A stretch of 10,015 bases of DNA from the NCBI GenBank assembly GCA_036477795.1, contig JAZGDL010000350.1, positions 1-10,015 of the forward strand. Reading direction: 5' to 3'. The stretch is from JAZGDL01 sp036477795 (GTDB lineage Bacteria; Planctomycetota; Phycisphaerae; UBA1845). The notes under the pieces were generated by a model. It saw only the letters and a list, made by a program, of their open reading frames with translations. It did no database searches and was not told the DNA's origin. The stretch's first letter is position 1. Every line of letters begins with the position of its first letter. A program made the translations under genes and the position numbers. Below, in pieces: positions 5,640-10,015 of the stretch.

Positions 5640-6404
5640 TCACCTCATAGCTTCATTGGCCAATTGTCGCAGACGATGCATGGCTCGTACAGGATCAGGC
5701 GTCTGAAAAATGGCGGATCCGGCCACCAGGGTATCCGCACCCGCCGCCGCCGCCCGGCCAACGGTGGTGGGGTCGATGCCTCCGTCGATCTCCAGACGCT
5801 GTTCGGGCTTCAAGATCCGGCGAAGTTCTTCCACCTTGGGGAGCGTATCGGGGATGAACTCCTGGCCGCCGAAGCCCGGCCACACACTCATTACCAGGAC
5901 CAGATCGACCTCGGCAAGCACCGATTCGACGGCGGATACCGGGGTGGTGGGGTTGATGCAGACGCCGACCGACGCCCCCAGGCTTCGGATGTGATCGACA
6001 ACACCTTGGGGATCATCCACCACCTCAATGTGAAAGGTGATGTGATCGCACCCGGCTTTGACGAAGCTCTCGGCGTAACGCTGGGGCTCTGTGATCATCA
6101 GGTGGGCGTCGAAGAAGAGCGCCGAATGCGGCCGAAGCCATTCGATCACACTCGCGCCGAAACTTATGTTGGGTACGAAGTGCCCGTCCATGACATCCAG
6201 GTGCAGCAGGTCCGCCCCGGCGGTCTCCACCAGTTCGATCTGTTGGCGGAGTCCGGCGAAATCGGCAGCCAACAGCGACGGCGCGATCCGCAAAGCAGGA
6301 GCGGCAAGTTTGAACGCGGACGGTGGTGTCACAACGTGGCGCACAATAGCGTGGTCCGGCCCGGGTGTCATCCAGAGTAGTGTCGGCGACCACGCCCTGG
6401 TCAC
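5640..6404 (-). CDS. rpe: Ribulose-phosphate 3-epimerase
   Basis: Rpe interconverts D-ribulose 5-phosphate and D-xylulose 5-phosphate in the pentose phosphate pathway, using a metal ion in a TIM barrel. Visible motifs (numbering from GTG 6404): IAPSLLAADF with Ser43, LHLDVMDGHFVPNISFG with metal ligands His68 and Asp70, FFDAHLMI with His101, MSVWPGFGGQ (172-181), EIDGGI with the catalytic Asp207, and the phosphate-binding AGSAIF. The usual Asn in MSVNPGFGGQ is Trp here; this position varies in the family. The GTG at 6402-6404 overlaps the upstream stop as GTGA, but it makes the N-terminus about 35 residues longer than usual. A start at ATG 6371 or a later GTG is possible, though none has a clear ribosome site. 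Followed by accD after 9 nt. Confidence 0.95.
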   Translation of the reverse strand: MTRAWSPTLLWMTPGPDHAIVRHVVTPPSAFKLAAPALRIAPSLLAADFAGLRQQIELVETAGADLLHLDVMDGHFVPNISFGASVIEWLRPHSALFFDAHLMITEPQRYAESFVKAGCDHITFHIEVVDDPQGVVDHIRSLGASVGVCINPTTPVSAVESVLAEVDLVLVMSVWPGFGGQEFIPDTLPKVEELRRILKPEQRLEIDGGIDPTTVGRAAAAGADTLVAGSAIFQTPDPVRAMHRLRQLANEAMR

Positions 6405-6637
6405 TCGCTGAGAAACTCATCGAGTGTCTTGAAGCGCAACGGCTTCTTTCGCATGGCTTGCAGCGTCTTCAAGTCCGAGAGGTCCTCCAATCGTTCCAAT
6501 ATGTCCTCGTAATGGTCGATGTCGATGATCACCACAGCCGGTTTGCCGTCCCGCAGCACGATCTGGGGCTTGTCCCTCGCATTCTTCATGGATCTGGTTT
6601 TCCGCACCGGAGCGCCAAGCCCCATGCCCATTGACAT
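6401..6637 (-). CDS. Phd/YefM-type antitoxin
   Basis: The core IVLRDGKPAVVIIDIDHYEDILERLEDLSDL matches the Phd/YefM fold, where GKPAxVI and the following helix form the DNA-binding and dimer core. The basic tail MRKKPLRFKTLDEFLSE would be the toxin-binding segment. Full length is 78 residues from ATG 6637. A shorter 62-residue version from ATG 6587-6589 is also possible, since MSMGMGLGAP is low in information and neither start has a well-placed ribosome site. It lies 9 nt downstream of the 69-aa gene, and its stop overlaps the rpe start (GTGA). No partner toxin of the Doc or RelE type follows; the gene after it is rpe, so its partner is either the broken PIN gene upstream or absent. Confidence 0.72.
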   Translation of the reverse strand: MSMGMGLGAPVRKTRSMKNARDKPQIVLRDGKPAVVIIDIDHYEDILERLEDLSDLKTLQAMRKKPLRFKTLDEFLSE

Positions 6638-6646
6638 GGGATTGCG

Positions 6647-6856
6647 TCATGGCTCCTGTCGACGACGCTCAGCCCCTTCGACGATCTTTTCGATCGTCCC
6701 GTCTTGTAACCAGGTGTGTCGGTCTTTCGTGTAATCTCCACGACCCGGGTCGTACTGCTGCAGGAAACGGAGCGTGCCCGCCGGGCCGAGCCGGTCCACC
6801 AGCGCCTGCAACCCCTCGCGGCGGATTTCGGGCATTATCAGCGTTCTGGGTTTCAT
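6647..6856 (-). CDS. 69-aa hypothetical protein, probably a toxin-antitoxin partner
   Basis: Encodes MKPRTLIMPEIRREGLQALV, then GPAGTLRFLQQYDPGRGDYTKDRHTWL and an acidic-to-basic helical tail. I recall similar small proteins (LGPVGxxRFLQQ..GDYTxxRHxWL) beside PIN-domain genes in planctomycetes and cyanobacteria, where they probably act as antitoxin or accessory partner; the biochemical role is unproven. The ATG at 6854-6856 has GGAGG 10 nt upstream and overlaps the stop of the preceding PIN remnant as ATGA. A longer frame to 6946 exists but lacks support. The Phd-like antitoxin gene follows after 9 nt. Confidence 0.66.
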   Translation of the reverse strand: MKPRTLIMPEIRREGLQALVDRLGPAGTLRFLQQYDPGRGDYTKDRHTWLQDGTIEKIVEGAERRRQEP

Positions 6857-6966
6857 CGTTGAACAACCTCCAGCACCCACTTCGCCGGGTTTTCGATCCG
6901 AACCCGCTCCTGGGACTGGTCGTCGAGCGGACGATTCCGGCAGCACACGTCCAGATACACTCTCAT
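6853..6966 (-). pseudogene. PIN-domain toxin remnant (37 codons)
   Basis: Reads MRVYLDVCCRNRPLDDQSQ and then a short tail ending NPAKWVLEVVQR. The opening is the N-terminal strand of a large PIN group (MRVYLDxCxxNRPFDDQ) with the first catalytic Asp at residue 6. A full protein of this type is about 140-160 residues and carries three further acidic residues; here the frame stops after 37 codons, with the stop overlapping the next start (ATGA). The overlap suggests an internal deletion that kept the start and the coupled 3' end, rather than random decay. It cannot be an active nuclease. It could survive as a short leader that couples translation of the 69-aa gene. Confidence 0.6.
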
Positions 6967-7026
6967 GCGCTATTCATCGTACCAGATGACGCTCGGCCAA
7001 CGTAAAGCGCCGATTGGGATGGGTGG

Positions 7027-7054
7027 CATGGGTCCGCCGCCAGGCGGACCCATG
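7027..7054. repeat. Perfect 12-bp hairpin
   Basis: CATGGGTCCGCC (7027-7038), loop GCCA, GGCGGACCCATG (7043-7054). It is preceded by GGGTGG, like the ends of the dispersed repeat, and resembles a single-hairpin half of that family with a different stem. It has no poly-T tract, so it is not a standard terminator. Confidence 0.8.
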
Positions 7055-7076
7055 TCTGGCGCCCCAAACACTCCCC

Positions 7077-7431
7077 TATAAAGGTTCATCTGGGAGAAAT
7101 GGGATGGCCGATCGGGGGTCGGCTTCAGCCGACCAGTGTTTGCCACCAACTTCAGTTGGTGGTCGGTGGATTCCTCGTGCTTCTTATGCCCCAGCCGGCT
7201 TCAGCCGGGCTTGTGATGTTCACCTGTCAGAATGTGGCGCGATCTCGTGTTCTGTCGAAGCAGAAGCCCGGCTAAAGCCGGCTCCTCCGGGGGTTGTCGC
7301 TCGTCACCACCGGCTAAAGCCGGTGGCAAACAGGGACCGGCTAAAGCCGGTCAGGTCTTCGAGCAAACAGGCCCTGATCGGTGAATCTGCGAGGAATAGC
7401 CACCGGCGGAAATCCCGGATGAACCCTTATA
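7077..7431. repeat. 355-bp palindrome cluster bounded by inverted repeats
   Basis: The ends TATAAAGGTTCATCTGGGA (7077-7095) and TCCCGGATGAACCCTTATA (7413-7431) are inverted repeats matching at 17 of 19 positions. Between them lie six short hairpins: 7117-7134, 7143-7162 and 7195-7208 with loop TTCA, and 7268-7281, 7307-7326 and 7335-7352 with loop TAAA. Stems are 5-8 bp and differ in sequence while staying paired, and each loop is closed by a C-G pair. No gene is visible here. It looks like a REP-type array or a non-autonomous mobile element that carries one. Confidence 0.75.
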
Positions 7432-7468
7432 AAGAGAGGAGTCGCCGATGCCTGGCGATGGCCGGTCA

Positions 7469-7711
7469 TCAACGTTTTCGGCGCGTCCGGCGGGGCTTGC
7501 CGTCAACGAAGTCGAGTGAAGTTACCAGCAGAAGATCGATGATCCTGTAGTCCTCGCCGGATTCAGCGACCACGAACGTGCGACTGGCCTCGGGCGTGAC
7601 CATAACAAACTCCGGATGCCGTACCCGAATCTCGCAGCCGTCCGCCAGACATATTCTAAAGGGCTTGAACGGTGCCGCCCGGATAGCCCTGCGAAGCTGA
7701 TCAGCAGTCAT
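7469..7711 (-). CDS. 80-aa hypothetical protein (FKPFRICLADG family)
   Basis: Begins MTADQLRRAIRAAPFKPFRI, continues LADGCEIRVRHPEFVMVTPEASRTFVVAESGEDYRIIDLLLVTSLDF and ends in a strongly basic tail (KPRRTRRKR). The N-terminal helix, F(K/R)PFRIxLxDG and RHPEF(V/I)MV are shared by many short planctomycete hypothetical proteins; I know of no established function. The start at 7709-7711 is chosen because the family begins just there and because the longer frame to 7894 crosses the palindromic element at 7725-7855. The ribosome site is weak (GGGACG). The palindromic element ends 13 bp upstream, so it lies within the promoter region. Confidence 0.7.
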   Translation of the reverse strand: MTADQLRRAIRAAPFKPFRICLADGCEIRVRHPEFVMVTPEASRTFVVAESGEDYRIIDLLLVTSLDFVDGKPRRTRRKR

Positions 7712-7724
7712 TGAAGCGTCCCGA

Positions 7725-7855
7725 GTAGGGCAGGCGGTTGCCCCGCACCAACAACGCCGTTGGCCCAACGGCGTTGTTGGTGCGGGACGTTCGCCTGCCT
7801 TCACACCGGGTGGCAGGTCAACACCCCGACAAGTCGGGGCAACGACCTGCCCTAC
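7725..7855. repeat. 131-bp palindromic element with GTAGGGCAGG ends
   Basis: Perfect 10-bp inverted ends GTAGGGCAGG (7725-7734) and CCTGCCCTAC (7846-7855). Inside is a 45-bp palindrome (22-bp arms 7742-7763 and 7765-7786 around one base) flanked by GCAGGCG/CGCCTGC. A second hairpin unit follows, with GGCAGGTC (7812-7819) pairing with GACCTGCC (7844-7851) around CCCCGAC/GTCGGGG. GTAGGGCAGG-type palindromes are, from memory, common REP-like sequences in several phyla. It contains the stop codon of the large secreted protein gene. Confidence 0.85.
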
Positions 7856-9380
7856 AGGTTTCTCCACGGCGGACCCGACGCCGCCCAAACACAAGCGTTC
7901 CGCCCGTCACCAGAAGCAGCACCATCACTACCGCCCCGAATTCGGACACGGTGGGAATCGTCGGGTCGCTGCACGCCGGCCCGGAAAGGTTCAGCACGAA
8001 TGCCCCTGAGGCGCTGCCGTTCCCCGAAACGCGGATGTAGTAAGTCGTTCCACCAGTGACCGTAAGAGTGACTTGTGATTGCGACGAAGACGCTCCGCAC
8101 GCGGGGCTATCGTCGTTGCAGGTCAACTCGTCGATCTCGTTCCCCGGACAGCCGGAATAGACCGACAGGACGGTATCGAGGGTCGAACCGCAGGTGTCGG
8201 CCGTCAGCGTCCCGCTCGACGAGGGCGTGTAGCGAAACCAGACGTCCCGATTCACGTCCCACGGGCTCGGGTCGCACGAGGACGACCCGTCGTTGCTGGA
8301 TCCCGAGGTGGAACCGTCGTACGGCCCGGGGCAGACGACGGTCGCATCGGTGCACCGGTCGTTCGCCGGACCCGGGCCACTGTTTAGGACCTCGACATTG
8401 TCGACGAACCAGCCGGGAGTGTTAAAGCTAAAGCTGTCTGCAAAAAGGCTAAATTCGATGCGAACTTCTCGCCCTCTCCAGAAGTTGGGGCTGGGGATAT
8501 CCATTTGTGCAAACTGAAGCGTTCCCGAATTGTCGATTGGACAAGCAAGTGTATCAGTCGCTGAGTTATCAGCCATGACGATCAAAACGCATGTGTTGTC
8601 GTTCCCCAAGGGATCTACTACACGTTTGTAATCAAAGAGAAGAGTGAAAGGGGGATCTCCGGTCATGGCAAGGGGCGGTGACTTTAGACGGCCGAGGTTG
8701 TTGTCCCCTGTATCGTAATCACATACTTCCGGTCCGTGGTTGTAAGCTCCCATCCGGGTCTCAGACAAGCATTCCCCATTCTCGGCGATGTGCCAGAGCA
8801 CCTCAGGAAACCCGCTCACCGCCCAGCCCTCGGGGAGTTCGGCAGGGCCACCCGGATTCTCGAAGTCCTCGAAGAAGGGCAGAGGGATGGGATCGAAACA
8901 ATGGAACCGGAACGATAGCGGCGTGGGGTCGGGTGTTGTCGAGGAAGACCATTCACCGACCAGTATGCGGTAGGTCACACCCGCCGTTACGTGAACGGCA
9001 TCCCCTGTCGAGCCCCCAAACGGCTCCGCGCACGCAATCTCGCTTAGGGTCGCACAGGCTGGACCGGTGAATACGGCGGCGACCTGCCCCGGCTCCGAAG
9101 TAAGCACCTCGATGCGCAATCTGCAATCCTGCGCCGGGGTAAAGCAATACCACAGGCCGAAGCGGGTGACGGGGCTGGCCGGATCGTTGCACGACACGTC
9201 GATGTCGTCGGTGGCCGTGTTATTCATGACGCCGCCGAAAAACAGCGGCAAATCGGCCGGGGCGATCACCATGCAGTCTTCGCACAGATCGTTCGCCGGC
9301 TGTCCCAACGCGTTAGCGCCGAACCCGACGAACCCCGGCGCCAACGCCAAGACCCAGGCATGCAACCAACAAACCCTCAT
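7818..9380 (-). CDS. Large secreted protein with IPTL-CTERM-like sorting tail
   Basis: A 520-residue protein starting at ATG 9378-9380, chosen because AGGAGGG lies 6 nt upstream; a frame to 9419 has no such site. Residues 1-26 are a signal peptide ending ANALG|Q. Two related beta domains follow (about 28-160 and 338-468), both opening PAND.C and ending TYxIxV, like the repeated FxYTPxxxGTLTxxTC domains of planctomycete surface proteins. Between them (about 168-333) is a jelly-roll-like domain opening FFEDFENP and closing GWFVDNVEV, resembling MAM or choice-of-anchor domains. Residues 475-505 are IPTVSEFG, a hydrophobic helix (AVVMVLLLVTGGTLVF) and GRRRVRR, an IPTL-CTERM-type signal thought to be processed by an exosortase-like enzyme. 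The last dozen residues (CRAGRCPDLSGC) come from the element at 7725-7855, which evidently replaced the original stop. Probably exported and surface-attached; the ligand is unknown. Confidence 0.87.
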   Translation of the reverse strand: MRVCWLHAWVLALAPGFVGFGANALGQPANDLCEDCMVIAPADLPLFFGGVMNNTATDDIDVSCNDPASPVTRFGLWYCFTPAQDCRLRIEVLTSEPGQVAAVFTGPACATLSEIACAEPFGGSTGDAVHVTAGVTYRILVGEWSSSTTPDPTPLSFRFHCFDPIPLPFFEDFENPGGPAELPEGWAVSGFPEVLWHIAENGECLSETRMGAYNHGPEVCDYDTGDNNLGRLKSPPLAMTGDPPFTLLFDYKRVVDPLGNDNTCVLIVMADNSATDTLACPIDNSGTLQFAQMDIPSPNFWRGREVRIEFSLFADSFSFNTPGWFVDNVEVLNSGPGPANDRCTDATVVCPGPYDGSTSGSSNDGSSSCDPSPWDVNRDVWFRYTPSSSGTLTADTCGSTLDTVLSVYSGCPGNEIDELTCNDDSPACGASSSQSQVTLTVTGGTTYYIRVSGNGSASGAFVLNLSGPACSDPTIPTVSEFGAVVMVLLLVTGGTLVFGRRRVRRGETCRAGRCPDLSGC

Positions 9381-9415
9381 GACATGCCCTCCTACATTAC
9401 CCCCCCGGGTCCCGG

Positions 9416-9637
9416 TCAACTCTTTGTGAAAGAGACCGATTCGAACGGTAGCTGGATGGCTTCAAAGCGAGAGAGATTGACGACCTGGCTGGCACGGTCG
9501 ATGTCGACGCCGACCAGGCGGTCCGCTTCGTCAAAGTCCAGCACGACCCCGGGGGCAACTTCACGGGAACTCGCCCCAGGCCGTTCCGAAAGATCGATGT
9601 AAAGCGAATCCGTGTCCGGGTAGTAATGGAACTTCAC
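9416..9637 (-). CDS. DUF2283 family protein
   Basis: A 73-residue protein with MKFHYYPDTDSLYIDLSERP, REVAPGVVLDFDEADRLVGVDIDRAS and a C-terminal hydrophobic stretch, which is the DUF2283 pattern at its usual length. Function is not established; these small proteins often sit next to another small gene in toxin-antitoxin-like pairs. The GTG at 9635-9637 overlaps the upstream stop as GTGA and has AAGGAG 8 nt before it, so translation is coupled to the 79-aa gene. The stop lies 36 bp before the start of the large secreted protein gene downstream. Confidence 0.87.
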   Translation of the reverse strand: MKFHYYPDTDSLYIDLSERPGASSREVAPGVVLDFDEADRLVGVDIDRASQVVNLSRFEAIQLPFESVSFTKS

Positions 9638-9873
9638 GATCGCTGCTCCTTGAAGCTGCGGTCCAGGAATGCATTATGAACCGTCTCGCCGTCTTCCAAC
9701 GTTACGACCCTCAGGTACTTGTTCAGTTCCGGTACGTGTGACCAGTACCTTACGCGCCCGTCCGGCTGTACCTCACGACGCACCGGCTCTCTCAGGGCCC
9801 GCTCGCACCATTCCCGACGGATGTAGGGGCGCTTACGCAACACCTGCTCCTCGAAGTAGCGCGTTGTCTTCAT
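9634..9873 (-). CDS. 79-aa protein coupled to DUF2283, possibly DUF4258-like
   Basis: Begins MKTTRYFEEQVLRKRPYIRR, then EWCERALREPVRREVQPDGRVRYWSHVPELNKYLRVVTLEDGETVHNAFLDRSF. The order of an N-terminal helix, a W(C)ERAL segment, an arginine-rich strand, a RYWS(H/Y) strand and YLRVVTLEDGxTVxNAFxDR resembles small BrnT/DUF4258-like folds, which include ribonuclease toxins; I am not sure of this match. It precedes a DUF2283 gene with a GTGA overlap, an arrangement expected of a two-gene module. The start at 9871-9873 fits the family; a GGGGGA run just upstream is a poor ribosome site. A longer frame to 9981 is unlikely. Confidence 0.7.
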   Translation of the reverse strand: MKTTRYFEEQVLRKRPYIRREWCERALREPVRREVQPDGRVRYWSHVPELNKYLRVVTLEDGETVHNAFLDRSFKEQRS

Positions 9874-9919
9874 CGTCCCCCGTAAACTCGCCGGATGGTG
9901 ACACGACGCATGGGGTCCT

Positions 9920-10015
9920 TTACGTTCTCCGACGCTCTTCCTGCCGCACGGGTAGTCTGCCATTCTCGATCGCATCCTCAAGCTCGGCCAAGTCCCTTGG
10001 CTCCAGGTGCGGCGG
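9920..10015 (-). CDS. Possible 3' end of another small gene (partial)
   Basis: A frame enters from the right edge and reads PPHLEPRDLAELEDAIENGR followed by a basic tail to a TAA at 9920-9922. The acidic helix with ELEDAIENGR resembles the C-terminal part of small antitoxins, but only 31 codons are visible. It stops 46 bp before the 79-aa gene. It may be chance. Confidence 0.28.
   Translation of the reverse strand, partial: PPHLEPRDLAELEDAIENGRLPVRQEERRRT

Noticed and set aside
5514..6380. 288-codon plus-strand frame opposite rpe and accD
   Set aside because: Shadow of two secure enzyme genes; its residues show no family features.
6417..6650. 77-codon minus-strand frame overlapping the 69-aa gene stop as ATGA
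   Set aside because: It is the wrong phase of the Phd-like antitoxin gene, whose own phase carries the recognisable motif.
7077..7431. CRISPR array
   Set aside because: Units are unevenly spaced, have different stems and occur in two loop types; there are no uniform spacers and no cas genes.
7448..7519. 23-codon plus-strand frame with AGAGGAG upstream
   Set aside because: It overlaps the 3' end of the 80-aa gene on the other strand and has no features beyond the ribosome-like site, which lies next to the inverted-repeat end.
7014..7550. 178-codon plus-strand frame
   Set aside because: It crosses the hairpin, the palindrome cluster and the end of the 80-aa gene; its content is translated repeats (RLKPV, RLKPAPP).
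9920..9981. SEC-C zinc motif suggested by DYPCGRK
   Set aside because: Only isolated Cys and His residues are present and the PCxCGSGxK spacing is absent; the phase is probably non-coding.

Overview
The window looks like chromosomal DNA of a GC-rich, probably uncultured member of the Planctomycetota (Phycisphaerae-like). Three protein types point there: a secreted protein with an IPTL-CTERM-like sorting tail (IPTVSEFG, a hydrophobic helix, then Arg), a secreted protein ending in dockerin/EF-hand-like motifs (DCNADG..., DLDGEDDVDL), and a surface protein with the PVGTAFTYQG start and an NDGDVGIGTTEPTAKLDV segment. This assignment rests on recognising families, not on a database search. Every convincing protein gene is on the minus strand; only three tiny open frames read rightwards.

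Layout, left to right. (1) 1-1067: a toxin-antitoxin pair whose antitoxin (677-913) is intact and whose PIN toxin (227-689) is broken by a long palindrome, framed by two copies of a structured dispersed repeat. (2) 1090-3820: a run of four secreted or surface-type genes read leftwards and tightly coupled (1-nt gap, ATGA overlap). It carries two apparent frameshifts, one in-frame amber codon and one repeat inside a 5' coding region, so it looks like a decaying locus. (3) 3821-4829: a gene-poor kilobase with two more repeat copies, an operator-like palindrome and three tiny, closely spaced plus-strand reading frames, each with a ribosome-binding site. (4) 4830-6966: a leftward run of PIN-toxin remnant, 69-aa protein, Phd-like antitoxin, ribulose-phosphate epimerase (rpe) and acetyl-CoA carboxylase beta subunit (accD), joined by ATGA/GTGA overlaps or short gaps. 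(5) 6967-7855: a repeat-rich stretch with a perfect 12-bp hairpin, a cluster of six covarying palindromes bounded by inverted repeats, an 80-aa hypothetical gene and a 131-bp palindromic element. (6) 7818-9380: a large secreted IPTL-CTERM-type protein whose last codons come from that element. (7) 9416-9873: a GTGA-overlapping pair of small genes (79-aa protein and DUF2283 protein), possibly another toxin-antitoxin-like module, and a partial frame at the right edge.

The two housekeeping enzymes (rpe, accD) sit among accessory modules. The themes most worth attention are the structured repeat family, which includes a diverged member that keeps the same fold with different stems; antitoxin-type genes kept beside ruined PIN toxins; and the tiny-ORF cluster at 4366-4576.
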